Of a DNA stretch of 64,000 nucleotides, positions 53,072 through 62,616 are shown in pieces. This DNA is from Caldilinea sp. CFX5. GTDB lineage: Bacteria > Chloroflexota > Anaerolineae > Caldilineales > Caldilineaceae. The stretch covers positions 62,001 to 126,000 of the forward strand of contig QWII01000015.1 of NCBI GenBank assembly GCA_021405325.1, in the 5' to 3' direction. Under the pieces are notes generated by a model, which made no database searches, was not told where the DNA came from, and saw nothing but the letters and a program-made list of their open reading frames with translations. Numbering within the stretch: the stretch's first letter is position 1; each line of letters starts with the position of its first letter. The position numbers and the translations under genes were made by a program.

Positions 53072-53202
53072 AACACAACAACGGATTTAGGAAGCAGCGG
53101 ATGGCTTGCCTGTTTATCGAAAACGGATTTTAAAAACATATTATTTCTAATTGTACAGTGCCGTAAAGAAAATCCGCTGCTTCCTAAATCCGTTGTTGTG
53201 TT
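53072..53202. repeat. Very long palindrome, 31-bp perfect arms, 69-base AT-rich loop
   Basis: Arms 53072-53102 (AACACAACAACGGATTTAGG onwards) and 53172-53202. The outer 16 bases are the same as in the palindrome at 15651. The second arm holds the last codons and stop of the HD-domain gene (53184). Confidence 0.93.
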
Positions 53203-53789
53203 CCTCCCGCCGCCAGAAACCCCTGGTCAACAGCGTCCTGAATCTTGCCCTGAATAAAACGCCAGAGGTCAGCAGAACCGTCTTCGATGACGCGGTTGGC
53301 CGCCAGCACTTGCTGTTGGTGGATATTATGTTCTCGCCAGCCCCGACCCTGCGTATAATAGTTATGCAGCACCGGCAGCAGCCGATCCACCGCCCGGGCA
53401 AATTTCGCTTCGGGTGTGACCCGCTCTTCAAATTCCTGCCATAGCTTGCGGTATGCTTCACCCTGCTCTGGTGGGAGTAACCCAAAGATGCGTTCGGCGG
53501 CCAGCGTTTCCCGGTCAAATTGATCAACCTTGCCGGTCGTATCATAGACAAAGGTGTCACCCGCGTCGATCTCGACAATGTCATGGATCAGGAGCATCTT
53601 GATGACATGGCTGATGTCCACCGGCTCGTTGGCATGTTCGGCCAGGGTCAGCGCAGCCAGAGCGATGTGCCAACTGTGTTCCGCCGAATTTTCCCGCCGA
53701 TTGGCATGGGTAACATAGGAGCGGCGCAAAACGCTTTTCAGCTTGTCCAACTCCATGATGAAAGCAATTTGTTGCGCTAGGCGTTCCAT
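53184..53789 (-). CDS. HD-domain phosphohydrolase (YfbR/HDDC2-like)
   Basis: About 201 residues. HD-type metal residues lie in NRRENSAEHSWHIA and KMLLIHDIVEIDAGD, resembling 5'-deoxynucleotidases. The start MERLAQQIAF (53789) lies five bases past the enoyl-CoA hydratase stop. The end (GGTQQRI) is read from the palindrome arm. Confidence 0.85.
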   Translation of the reverse strand: MERLAQQIAFIMELDKLKSVLRRSYVTHANRRENSAEHSWHIALAALTLAEHANEPVDISHVIKMLLIHDIVEIDAGDTFVYDTTGKVDQFDRETLAAERIFGLLPPEQGEAYRKLWQEFEERVTPEAKFARAVDRLLPVLHNYYTQGRGWREHNIHQQQVLAANRVIEDGSADLWRFIQGKIQDAVDQGFLAAGGTQQRI

Positions 53790-53793
53790 GCGG

Positions 53794-54573
53794 CTACTGT
53801 CCTGTAAAGCGGGGTTGGCGCTTTTCGACAAAGGCGCGGTAGCCTTCCTGATAGTCGGCAAAGTTGGCGCTGGCAAAGCCTTCGTCAAATTCGGCGGGCG
53901 TCAAAGGTTGTGGATTGCGCAGACGACGAGCAAATTGTTTATGCAGCCGGTTGGCATGGGGCGCACCATCAGCAATGCGACGGGCGGTGGCATAGGCTTC
54001 GGCCTCGACCTGATCATCCGGCACGACGCGGGTGACTAACCCTTTATCTTTCGCTTCCTGGGCATCAAAAACCCGCCCTTCGAGCAGAATTTCCAGTGCG
54101 GTCGCCCGCCCCACCAGGTCGATCAACGCTTCAATTTCCGGGTAGGCCATGATGACGCCGATGCGGTTGATCGGCACACCAAACCGACTCGACGCACCGC
54201 AGATGCGCAGATCGCACATGATCGCCAGTTCCAACCCGCCGCCGACACAGATGCCTTTAATCAACGCAACGGTGGGAATCGGACAATCGCGGATGGCAGC
54301 CATTGTATTGTGCATGACCGTGCCATAGGCTTTGGCTTGAGCAAAGTTGGCCCGTTCACTCTCAAATTCTTTGATGTCAGCGCCGGGCGAAAAAGCGCGA
54401 TCGCCGGCCCCGCGCAGGACAACACAGCGCAAGGAGGGATCGTTGCCTAACGTTGCCATCGTCTCGCCCACGCCCTGCCAGAGCGCTTTGCTCAACGCAT
54501 TGAGCTTCTCCGGTCGGTTGAGGATCACCGTGGCAATGTCGCCCTCCCGTTCAACGCGTACAATCTCATCCAT
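53794..54573 (-). CDS. Enoyl-CoA hydratase/isomerase
   Basis: A 259-residue crotonase: VILNRPEKLNALSKAL, oxyanion hole RAFSPGADIKEFE, and IKGICVGGGLELAIMCDLR with SSRFGVPINRIGVI. In true hydratases a Glu in this last region is catalytic; here the equivalent stretch lacks an evident one, so a related isomerase or decarboxylase role is possible. Start MDEIVRVERE (54573). Confidence 0.85.
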   Translation of the reverse strand: MDEIVRVEREGDIATVILNRPEKLNALSKALWQGVGETMATLGNDPSLRCVVLRGAGDRAFSPGADIKEFESERANFAQAKAYGTVMHNTMAAIRDCPIPTVALIKGICVGGGLELAIMCDLRICGASSRFGVPINRIGVIMAYPEIEALIDLVGRATALEILLEGRVFDAQEAKDKGLVTRVVPDDQVEAEAYATARRIADGAPHANRLHKQFARRLRNPQPLTPAEFDEGFASANFADYQEGYRAFVEKRQPRFTGQ

Positions 54574-54694
54574 GATCGTTCTCGTTTCGTTTGCTATGGC
54601 TCTCTTCAAAAAGCCTGATTGCTTCCCCGCCGCTTGCGCTTTCCATTGTACTGGCTCACCGGCATTGCCACAAACTTACCGGTGCAAAAGCTGG

Positions 54695-55393
54695 TTATAA
54701 AATGTTGACCGCACGCGCCGCCAGCAGCACAATCACCGTAAGCGAAATTAACGCTTGCACCATCATCAGCAACTTGGCCCAGCGCGAGAGAACCGGCACA
54801 TCGGTGGGTGACAGGGCGGTGCTGGTGTTAAAAGCGAGAAAGAGATAATCGACAAAGTTGGGTGACCACATGGGCGTGTTGGTCGCCGCCATTGCTTCAT
54901 CGCTCATCATTTGGGGAAATAAAAACGCGCCGGTGGCATGGCCCGGTCGTTGGTCGCGATGGTTGGGGCCGCCGGCATCCAGGCGCCAGTACCAGAGGGC
55001 AAAGACCAGAATGTTACTGATCCATAACGCCGCGGCTGACCATAATAACTCAGTCGGCGTCTCTTGACGGGTGGGTAGCGCGCGCACGAGTAAGACGAGT
55101 GAGCTGATCAACGCTAGGGTAATCACCCCGTTGATCAGATAGCCTAGCATCTGGTTGGTGCTGTGGCGGTGATACATACGGGTGATGACGGTAGGAATCA
55201 GGAGCAAAATGATAATCAACAGCAGCCCCCAATCGGGGATCACCGCCAGATGCGACGGCAGCGCTGCATAAAGACCGCCGACGGCCAGTAGAGCGACCAA
55301 CGCCGGCCAGCGCGGTTCTTGCTCCAGCGGATCGTCTTCTGTTGCCGTGGCTTTTGTCATCGGGGTTTCTGCCCCTGTGGTTTGCTTCTCCAC
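54695..55393 (-). CDS. DUF1345-like membrane protein
   Basis: A 232-residue protein with about five membrane helices. It has the DUF1345 ending: FVDYLFLAFNTSTALSPTDV, then WAKLLMMVQALISLTVIVLLAARAVN. This resembles the pore/gate part of small ion channels. The first 30 residues are soluble and acidic. Start may instead be 55360. Confidence 0.7.
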   Translation of the reverse strand: MEKQTTGAETPMTKATATEDDPLEQEPRWPALVALLAVGGLYAALPSHLAVIPDWGLLLIIILLLIPTVITRMYHRHSTNQMLGYLINGVITLALISSLVLLVRALPTRQETPTELLWSAAALWISNILVFALWYWRLDAGGPNHRDQRPGHATGAFLFPQMMSDEAMAATNTPMWSPNFVDYLFLAFNTSTALSPTDVPVLSRWAKLLMMVQALISLTVIVLLAARAVNIL

Positions 55394-55516
55394 AAGCGCC
55401 TCTTTCTTGAATCACTTGCGATTGCTGAACACAGACGTAAGTATGACGTTAGTATAGCTGAGAACCCAAGCGTCGCCAAGCCATCCTATCCCCGCTCGCG
55501 TCCCTTTGCAACTCTG

Positions 55517-55545
55517 TTGACCCCCGGCCGCGCCCGTGCTACAAT
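55517..55545 (+). promoter_or_regulatory. Promoter of the GH172 gene
   Basis: TTGACC (55517-55522), 17 bases, TACAAT (55540-55545). AGGAG lies ahead of the ATG at 55601. Confidence 0.7.
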
Positions 55546-55600
55546 GGGCAAGCTAAATCTTATCTTCACACCTGAATAACGCAATGACAGGAGAACAGTT

Positions 55601-56683
55601 ATGAGTAGCTTTAACGGCCTGGGCATGAACCTGGGCAATCTAGCGCGCCTTTCCAACGCCCAAAGCCGGTCGATCAGCCCGGAGAACTTCACCGGCGAAA
55701 AGGGCAAGGGCGGCATGGCGACCACCGGCACCGGCGCCGACTGCGCCCGCGACCTGGGCCAGGGCTGGAAACTCTCCCCCTCGGTCGCCATTCACCCCGG
55801 CGAAACCTTCACACTGGCCGACATTGAAGGACAGGGTGCGATCCAACAGATCTGGATGACGCCGACCGGCAACTGGCGCTACAGTATCCTGCGCATCTAC
55901 TGGGACGACCAGGAGCAACCGGCGGTTGAATGCCCCGTTGGCGACTTTTTCTGCATGGGCTGGGGTAAATTTGCGCCTCTCTCGTCGCTGGCCGTCTGTG
56001 TCAACCCCGGCAGCGCCTTTAACTGTTACTGGGAGATGCCCTTCCGCCGTCGCGCCCGCATCACCATGACCAACATCGGGGAAGAGGCCATGCGCCTCTA
56101 CTACCAGATCAACTACACCGTCACCGAAGTGCCGGAGGACTGCGCCTATTTCCATGCCCAGTTCCGCCGCACGAATCCACTGCCCTACAAAGATGTCTAT
56201 ACCATTCTGGATGGCGTCCAGGGCCGTGGTCACTATGTCGGCGTCTATATGGCCTGGGGCGTCAACAATTCGGGCTGGTGGGGCGAAGGCGAGATCAAAT
56301 TCTACATTGATGGCGACGGTGCATGGCCCACCATCTGCGGCACCGGCACCGAAGATTACTTCTGCGGCTCCTACAACTTTGAGAACAAAGAGACCAAGCA
56401 ATACCAGGAGTTCACCACCCCCTACGCCGGTCTCAACCAGGTGCTGCGCCCCGATGGCGTCTACCGCTCGCAACAGCGCTTTGGCATGTACCGCTGGCAC
56501 ATCACCGACCCGATCCGCTTCCAACAAGATCTGCGGGTGACGATCCAGGCGCTTGGTTGGCGCAGCGGCCACCGCTATCTACCTTTGCAAGATGACATTG
56601 CCTCTGTTGCCTTCTGGTATCAAACGCTGCCGACGGCTCCCTTCCCCGCCTTGCCGGATAAGGATTACCTGGAGGTGATTTAG
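55601..56683 (+). CDS. GH172 (DUF2961) glycoside hydrolase family protein
   Basis: A 360-residue jelly-roll enzyme of the family that includes difructose-anhydride synthase and arabinofuranosidases. ARLSNAQSRSISPENFTGEK, GQGAIQQIWMT, WDDQEQPAVECPVGDFFCMG and ICGTGTEDYFCGSYNF are hallmarks; Glu in GTGTEDYF is expected to be catalytic. No signal peptide, so it acts in the cytoplasm on imported sugars. Single gene with its own promoter. Confidence 0.9.
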   Translation: MSSFNGLGMNLGNLARLSNAQSRSISPENFTGEKGKGGMATTGTGADCARDLGQGWKLSPSVAIHPGETFTLADIEGQGAIQQIWMTPTGNWRYSILRIYWDDQEQPAVECPVGDFFCMGWGKFAPLSSLAVCVNPGSAFNCYWEMPFRRRARITMTNIGEEAMRLYYQINYTVTEVPEDCAYFHAQFRRTNPLPYKDVYTILDGVQGRGHYVGVYMAWGVNNSGWWGEGEIKFYIDGDGAWPTICGTGTEDYFCGSYNFENKETKQYQEFTTPYAGLNQVLRPDGVYRSQQRFGMYRWHITDPIRFQQDLRVTIQALGWRSGHRYLPLQDDIASVAFWYQTLPTAPFPALPDKDYLEVI

Positions 56684-56991
56684 CTCATTATATTGGCACG
56701 AAGAGATTAGTCATTTGTCAGAGGCGATTGTCCCACGTTGATGCTACGATAGACTGGATCGTTTTAGCATAGGGCTTATGCACTTTTCGGCATCTTTACG
56801 GTCGTCACCGAGGGCGCGCAAATGCTGTAAGCCCTGCTTGATCTGGTGGAGCGCGCTTCACCACTTTGCGTAATAACCGGTAAGGCGATTGCCAAGAATG
56901 CGCAATACGATGCACAACACGTAGGGGCGTCCCCTTGCGGGCGCCCCTACCGCCATCGATTGCTTAGCAATCACCTAAAGATTAGAAAACA
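56684..56991 (+). other. Intergenic stretch with a GTAGGGGC hairpin at 56921-56950
   Basis: No gene in these 308 bases. GTAGGGGCG (56921-56929) pairs with CGCCCCTAC (56942-56950) across a 12-base spacer. The core equals the beginning of the arm at 46715. Smaller palindromes (GATTGCTTAGCAATC) lie just before the regulator gene. Confidence 0.6.
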
Positions 56992-57666
56992 ATGGACAAT
57001 CAGATGAAAGAGCCGATTCGTGTTCTCCTTGCCGAGGATCATCATGTAGTGCGGGGCGGGTTGCGGGCCTTGCTTGCCCACCAGGATGACATTACGGTCA
57101 TTGATGAAGCGGTGGATGGGGTGGAAGCCGTCTTCAAAGCGCGTGATCTGCAACCCGATGTCATCTTGATGGATCTGATGATGCCCCGGAAAACGGGGAT
57201 TGAGGCCATCATCGAGATCAAGCAGCTTGAGCCAGTCAGCCGTATTTTGGTTCTGACAAGTTATGCGGAAGATGAGCAAGTCTTTGCCGCCATCAAAGCG
57301 GGGGCGCTGGGCTATCTCCTCAAGGAAACCACGCCGACCGAGCTATTGCAGGCGATCCACGATGTCTACCGGGGCGAAGCCTCTTTGCACCCATCCATTG
57401 CCCGTCGCCTCTTGCGCGAATTCAATCGTCCCACGCCTACCCCTGCTACCGATGAACCATTAACGGAACGCGAAGTCGAAGTGATTGTCCTGATTGCGCA
57501 AGGCTATTCTAACCAGATGATTGGCGATCTGCTCTTTATTAGTGAGCGCACCGTCCGCACCCATGTCAGCAACATTTTGAGCAAACTGCATCTCGCCAAT
57601 CGCACGCAGGCCGCATTGTATGCGCTGAAGGAGCGGCTGACCGACTTAGCGGTCAAGTCCCGGTAA
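56992..57666 (+). CDS. NarL/FixJ-type response regulator
   Basis: A 224-residue regulator. Receiver domain: acids in LLAEDHH, phospho-acceptor Asp61 in VILMDLMMP, then LVLTSYAEDEQV and Lys in GYLLKETTP. LuxR-type helix-turn-helix: LTEREVEVIVLIAQGYSNQM, then SERTVRTHVSNILSKL. No histidine kinase is next to it, so its partner lies elsewhere. Confidence 0.93.
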   Translation: MDNQMKEPIRVLLAEDHHVVRGGLRALLAHQDDITVIDEAVDGVEAVFKARDLQPDVILMDLMMPRKTGIEAIIEIKQLEPVSRILVLTSYAEDEQVFAAIKAGALGYLLKETTPTELLQAIHDVYRGEASLHPSIARRLLREFNRPTPTPATDEPLTEREVEVIVLIAQGYSNQMIGDLLFISERTVRTHVSNILSKLHLANRTQAALYALKERLTDLAVKSR

Positions 57667-57723
57667 AACGCCCTTGGCATCCCAACGTTGCTTCAGCTCA
57701 CCACGCCACTTGCTTGAGGATAT

Positions 57724-57778
57724 GAGATTGAGAGATAAAGAGATTGAGAGATTACGTCACAGAGCATCTCTCAATCTC
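57724..57778. repeat. Octamer-period inverted repeat (GAGATT core)
   Basis: GAGATT/GAGATA units at 57724, 57732, 57740 and 57748 are exactly eight bases apart. ATCTCTCAATCTC (57766-57778) is the complement of either of two upstream 13-mers. It lies between converging genes, seven bases past the glcDE stop. Confidence 0.8.
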
Positions 57779-57785
57779 CCCAAGC

Positions 57786-60341
57786 TTACATGACAGGCAG
57801 AACCCCTTGCGGATCCCACCGCTGCTTCAACTGTTGCATCAGTGCGCGGCTGGTTGACGCGTAGCCGACGCTGTCGAGTTGTGAAGCCAAAGTCGGCGGC
57901 GTTTGCATGAGAACAGTGTAGCCCTGGTTGGTCAACGCCGGTTGGCGTAGCGCGCTCAACCATTGTTGAGCCTGTTGACTATCGGCGACCTGAGTGGCAT
58001 AAGCCAGACCGTGGGCCAGATCCACAAACCATTCGGTCTGGGCGATGGGCGTAACTTGGGCCAGGTAGGCGGCAAGCGTTTTGGTTGGTACACCGCTACG
58101 TGCAAGCAGTTGCTCCGGCTGGACATTGCCGACAAAGGTGGCCCACAACTCGCTACTGGTAATTGTAACCGCGGCTGGCGTTGGCGCGTTGGCGGTACGC
58201 AACCGGGCAACAACCTCTTCTAGTTCACTTTCGACATCTTCCGCCATCCCCTCGGCTGTCACCACCAATGTATAGGGCGAATTGCTATCGGCGGCGAGCA
58301 GCCGACCGGGGCAAAGCACCAGCCCCGACGCCACCAACAAAGACGGCAAGATTGCCTCGCCCCAGGTTATCCCTTGCGCTAAAGAATCAACCGGGATGGT
58401 CAATGTCCGTTGCGCACGCGGCTTGGGAATGAGTTTCAGCGTCGCATCAGCCATCATCCCCAGTGTACCCTGCGCGCCGACAAAGAGTTTGGTGACATCA
58501 TAGCCCGCCACATTTTTGACCACAACCCGACCCGCCTGAATCACACGCCCATCGGACAGCGCAACTGTCGTGCTGAGGAGGTTATCGCGCACGCCGCCAT
58601 AGCGCATTCGTTGCGGCGCGTTGACATTGGTTGCAATCAACCCACCCACCGTTGCGTCCGGCCAAGGGCTGACGAAAGCCGTTTGTAGTTGGTGTTCGGC
58701 CAGGAAAGCATGAACCTCGGCCAGCGGCATTCCTGCGCCAACCGTGATGTAGAGATCATCGGGCGCAAAGGTGTGGACGCCACGCAGTTTGGCTGTACTC
58801 AGTTGACACATGTCACTGATGGTCGCTTGGGGTTGACTGCTGATCCGAACGGCTTTGCCGGCCTGCGATAAGGCCGCCAGCCCTGCTGCGGCTTCCTCGA
58901 CGTTAGCGGGCGCAAATAGGTTATCACTGGGTAGCTTGGGGGTGGCATAAGCCGCCGCCGGCACCTTTTCTGGAAAAACTTTGCCGGGGTTGAGTAGCGT
59001 GTTCGGGTCAAAGATCGCTTTGAGATCAAGCATAGCGGCCAGTTCGGCACCACTGTACATGGCCGGCATATAACGCCGCTTTTCAATGCCCACGCCATGC
59101 TCGCCGGTGATGCTGCCTTGGCGCTCGACACAGAGCGCAATAATCTCATCACAAGCCGTAAAGACCCGTTCCATGAGCGCCTTGTCACGCGCATCGCAGA
59201 GGATGATCGGGTGGAGATTGCCATCGCCGGCATGAAAGACATGGCCGGTTGTCAGCGCATGGCGGTCGCACACCTCGTTAACCGCGGTCAGCATATCGGC
59301 CAACCGACTGCGCGGCACCGTCACATCAACCAGATAGAAGCTAGGCGCCAGGCGCGACATCGCCCCGGCCGCGCTCTTGCGACCATACCAAATCTTCTGC
59401 CGTTCCTCTTCACTTTGGGCAATGCGCAAGGTGTGGCCGCCATGTTGGGTTAAGAGATCGGCCACCTCTTCGATCTGCCCGTCGAGACTGGCTGGGTAGC
59501 CATCCACCTCGACAATCAGCCCCGCTTCCGCCTCCACTGGCAAACCGGCGCCGGAGTACGCTTCGATCATGCCCATGATCTTCTTGTCCATCATCTCCAG
59601 CGTCGCCGGCACCAGCCCCGCCGCGATCACCGCCGAAACCGCGCGTCCGGCCTGTTCCAGCGCATCAAAGGCGATCATGAGCGTTTTGACGTCCGGCGGA
59701 TTGCGGATCATGCGTACAAACGCCTTGGTGACAATGCCGAGCGTTCCCTCGCTGCCCACCATAATACCACAGAGATCATACTCCGGGTAGTCGAGCGCCG
59801 GCCCGCCCAGTTGTACGACGCTGCCATCGGCCAGGACAACTTCCAGACCGGTGACATAGTTGGTCGTCACGCCATATTTGAAGCAGTGCGGCCCCCCCGA
59901 ATTTTCGCCAATATTGCCCCCTAGCACCGACGAGCGTTGACTGGACGGGTCGGGCGGAAAGTAGAGACCGCGGCGCTTGGCCTCGCCATCGAAGACCAGA
60001 TTGACCAGCCCCGGCTCCACCACGGCACTGCGCCCGGTGATATCCAGCTCCAAAATCCGGTTCATACGGGCAAATTCGACGATAATGCCGCCATGTTCCG
60101 CCACCGCGCCGCCGGAAAGACCCGTGCCGGCGCCACGCGCGATCAGCGGGACGCGCTGTTCACTGGCCCAGCGCATAATCCGGCTGACATCGGCGGTGGA
60201 CTCTGGGTAGAAGACGCCGTCGGGCTTGCCCCGGTCAAAGCCGGCATCGACTTCGTAGGTGATCAATTCCACTTTGTCGGTGGCGAGCTGGCGTTTGTTG
60301 AAAAGTTTGGTGAGCGGTTGCAGTTGGGTTTGGGTCAACAT
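57786..60341 (-). CDS. Fused GlcD-GlcE glycolate oxidase subunit
   Basis: An 851-residue protein joining two glycolate oxidase subunits. Residues about 1-470 are GlcD: FAD motif PLIARGAGTGLSGGAVAEHG, SVLGGNIGENSGGPHC, and TGHVFHAGDGNLHPII with metal/substrate histidines. Residues about 490-851 are GlcE-like, with its own FAD-binding part: WPDATVGGLIATNVNAPQRM and VVKNVAGYDVTKLFVGAQG. Oxidises glycolate (or D-lactate) to glyoxylate with electrons passed to GlcF. The three usual genes glcD, E, F are here two, with a DUF4058 gene between. Fusion is read through without a break. Confidence 0.9.
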   Translation of the reverse strand: MLTQTQLQPLTKLFNKRQLATDKVELITYEVDAGFDRGKPDGVFYPESTADVSRIMRWASEQRVPLIARGAGTGLSGGAVAEHGGIIVEFARMNRILELDITGRSAVVEPGLVNLVFDGEAKRRGLYFPPDPSSQRSSVLGGNIGENSGGPHCFKYGVTTNYVTGLEVVLADGSVVQLGGPALDYPEYDLCGIMVGSEGTLGIVTKAFVRMIRNPPDVKTLMIAFDALEQAGRAVSAVIAAGLVPATLEMMDKKIMGMIEAYSGAGLPVEAEAGLIVEVDGYPASLDGQIEEVADLLTQHGGHTLRIAQSEEERQKIWYGRKSAAGAMSRLAPSFYLVDVTVPRSRLADMLTAVNEVCDRHALTTGHVFHAGDGNLHPIILCDARDKALMERVFTACDEIIALCVERQGSITGEHGVGIEKRRYMPAMYSGAELAAMLDLKAIFDPNTLLNPGKVFPEKVPAAAYATPKLPSDNLFAPANVEEAAAGLAALSQAGKAVRISSQPQATISDMCQLSTAKLRGVHTFAPDDLYITVGAGMPLAEVHAFLAEHQLQTAFVSPWPDATVGGLIATNVNAPQRMRYGGVRDNLLSTTVALSDGRVIQAGRVVVKNVAGYDVTKLFVGAQGTLGMMADATLKLIPKPRAQRTLTIPVDSLAQGITWGEAILPSLLVASGLVLCPGRLLAADSNSPYTLVVTAEGMAEDVESELEEVVARLRTANAPTPAAVTITSSELWATFVGNVQPEQLLARSGVPTKTLAAYLAQVTPIAQTEWFVDLAHGLAYATQVADSQQAQQWLSALRQPALTNQGYTVLMQTPPTLASQLDSVGYASTSRALMQQLKQRWDPQGVLPVM

Positions 60342-60350
60342 AAATGGGTC

Positions 60351-61340
60351 CTAAGCTTGCTGGAAGGCTTCAATGCGAGTGAGCGCTTCTTCCAGAGAAA
60401 TGGGCTGGGTCGGGAAGGGGCCGGTCTCTAAGTCAAGGCCCTGTTGGGTGGCTTCGAGGACGGCGATCATGCGGGCAGCAATGCGTTGTTGGTCGGCTGG
60501 GTTATAGCGATTAAAGTTATTGGGTAACTGTGTATAATCGACTAACTCCAACGTGAAAAGTTCCATTTCTAACATGCGTTCATAGGGGACGCCAAAGTCA
60601 AAGTCAATCCGATCAGCACGACTCAGCGGGATAGTTACGATTGGAATAGGCTGGTCAACATCAAAATGATAGACATACAATTTGCCATAGGTGATCAGCG
60701 GACGCGGGTCGATCACTAAAATTCGGTAGGGATGTGCCTTGGGCAAAGGGTTGCCATCTTTATCGCGCGCCCGATAGGCCGGCAGTTGATTAAAGGTGGG
60801 GGCTGATTCGTGCAAGTAATCGATTTCTACGAAAACGATGCCACTGTCTAATAACTTACGCCTTTTTGTGCGGTATGCATGTGCATGTTGCCCACCAGCT
60901 TTGTTGGCTGGCGAAAGCACCTCAATCCAGGCCACTGGTTCCCCTTTTCCCTGGCCGGTTTGGTCGGCTGTATAAATGGCAATTGCCCAGTAGTCAACCG
61001 GGTTTTCTTCGGCAGCCAGCACTTCGGGTAAGGTTAGTACGAGATCATAGGCACCGCTTTGCCCCGGCGTTACACGAGATTGCGCACGTGTCCGATCCAG
61101 ATCATAGATCGAGACATCAGAACGCGGAACACTGTCAGGTTGATCTAAGCGACGTATTTGCAAGGAGCGTTCTTTCCCAGTTGTATAGCCCAAAGGGAGT
61201 AATTGCGCCTTTAATGCTGCACTAATGTGAACAATGTAACTCGTATGAAACTCACTCCAATCCTCGTCGTTTTGCCAGTAGCTGTTCAAATGGGCATTGA
61301 TGCCCAGATATTGATTTTTGAGCGCTTTCACTGCTTTCAT
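60351..61340 (-). CDS. DUF4058 protein
   Basis: A 329-residue protein of a family common in Chloroflexota, Cyanobacteria and Planctomycetes, often in many copies: LGINAHLNSYWQNDEDWSEF at the start, DVSIYDL, WIEVLSPANKAGGQHAHAYR and FVEIDYLHE. The last two segments resemble PD-(D/E)XK nuclease/Uma2-like strands, which is inference. It is inserted between glcF and glcDE on the same strand with gaps of one and nine bases. Confidence 0.85.
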   Translation of the reverse strand: MKAVKALKNQYLGINAHLNSYWQNDEDWSEFHTSYIVHISAALKAQLLPLGYTTGKERSLQIRRLDQPDSVPRSDVSIYDLDRTRAQSRVTPGQSGAYDLVLTLPEVLAAEENPVDYWAIAIYTADQTGQGKGEPVAWIEVLSPANKAGGQHAHAYRTKRRKLLDSGIVFVEIDYLHESAPTFNQLPAYRARDKDGNPLPKAHPYRILVIDPRPLITYGKLYVYHFDVDQPIPIVTIPLSRADRIDFDFGVPYERMLEMELFTLELVDYTQLPNNFNRYNPADQQRIAARMIAVLEATQQGLDLETGPFPTQPISLEEALTRIEAFQQA

Positions 61341-61341
61341 T

Positions 61342-62616
61342 TTACCCTCCCGCTCTATACGACCGATCTAGTAACTCTACTAGATGCACCACCTCGGCCT
61401 GTAACCCAGCCCTGCGCACGCCGTAGATCATCTGCATATGACAGCCCGTGTTGGCCGTCACCACAATCTCGGCTTGCGTGCCGGCAATATCCGCCATCTT
61501 GGCATCCAACACCTGGTTGGCCGTCTCCGCCTGAACGATGTTGTAGACGCCGGCGCTGCCGCAACAGCGATCCGGCTGCTGCAGTTCAACCAGCGTCAGG
61601 CCAGGGATGGCATTGAGCAGTTGGCGCGGTTGCTTGACCACCTTCTGGCCGTGGCGCAGGTGACAGGAATCGACATAAGTGACGCGCTTGGCAACTTTTC
61701 CGGTCGGCGGCTTGTGCAGATGACCGGCCAGAAATTCGCTGACATCCTGGAGTTTGGCGACAAAGGTGCGCGCTTTTGCTGCGTAAGCCGGATCGTCTGC
61801 GAGGAGATGGGCGTACTCCTTGAGCGTAGCGCCACAACCGCCGGCGTTGTTGATGATCGCCACATAGTCGCGGTCGCCAAAGGCGTCAACATTCTGGCGC
61901 GCCAGATCGCGGGCCAGGCCCCCTTCGCCGACATGGAGCGGCGCCGCGCCACAACAGGTCTGGGTACGGGGGAAGTGAACTTCATAGCCGTTCTGTTGCA
62001 AGACGCGCACCGTCGCCGCATTGACGCCGCTCAGGAAGGCGTCCTGCACGCAGCCATAGAGAAAAGCAACATCGCCTTGTTTTTCACCGATGGCGGGGGC
62101 CGGCTTTGCATAGCTGAGCGACTGGCCATTGAGGGGCGGCAAGAGCGCTTCCATCGCGGCCATATCTTTGGGCAGTAGTTTGAACTTGCGCACCAGCATC
62201 GAGAGGCCCACCGTTTGGTAGAGCCGGAGCAACTGCGCCATCACCTGCAAGCGGCTGCGATGGGGCAACAGTTGGCGCAGCGCCAGCCAACGGATCAAGC
62301 GTTCACGCCGACTCTGTGGTTGAGTTTCGGCGATGGCGGCGCGGGCTGTTTCAAAGAGCAGCCCATATTGCACACCGGAAGGACAAGCCGTCTCACAAGC
62401 GCGACAGCCCAGGCAGAGGTCAATATGTTCCTGGAAAGCGCCACTGGTGTCAATCCGTCCGTCAGCGGCGGCCTGCATGAGTTGAATTCGTCCGCGCGGG
62501 CTATCCATTTCCGTATGAAAGACTGCGTAGGTCGGGCACGCCGGCAAACAAAGCCCGCAATGTACGCATTGGTCGAGTAATTTAGAAAATTCTGGTGATT
62601 GTAAAGTGGTTTTCAT
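61342..62616 (-). CDS. glcF: Glycolate oxidase iron-sulfur subunit (GlcF)
   Basis: A 424-residue protein: two 4Fe-4S motifs, CVHCGLCLPACPTY near residue 17 and CLGCRACETACPSG near residue 68, followed by two CCG domains (TCCGAAPLHVGEGG and DRCCGSAGVYNIVQ). Passes electrons from the GlcDE flavins to the quinone pool. First gene of the glcF-DUF4058-glcDE group. Confidence 0.93.
   Translation of the reverse strand: MKTTLQSPEFSKLLDQCVHCGLCLPACPTYAVFHTEMDSPRGRIQLMQAAADGRIDTSGAFQEHIDLCLGCRACETACPSGVQYGLLFETARAAIAETQPQSRRERLIRWLALRQLLPHRSRLQVMAQLLRLYQTVGLSMLVRKFKLLPKDMAAMEALLPPLNGQSLSYAKPAPAIGEKQGDVAFLYGCVQDAFLSGVNAATVRVLQQNGYEVHFPRTQTCCGAAPLHVGEGGLARDLARQNVDAFGDRDYVAIINNAGGCGATLKEYAHLLADDPAYAAKARTFVAKLQDVSEFLAGHLHKPPTGKVAKRVTYVDSCHLRHGQKVVKQPRQLLNAIPGLTLVELQQPDRCCGSAGVYNIVQAETANQVLDAKMADIAGTQAEIVVTANTGCHMQMIYGVRRAGLQAEVVHLVELLDRSYRAGG

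Noticed and set aside
56684..56991. Riboswitch before the response regulator
   Set aside because: Only short unrelated hairpins; no known riboswitch core recognised.
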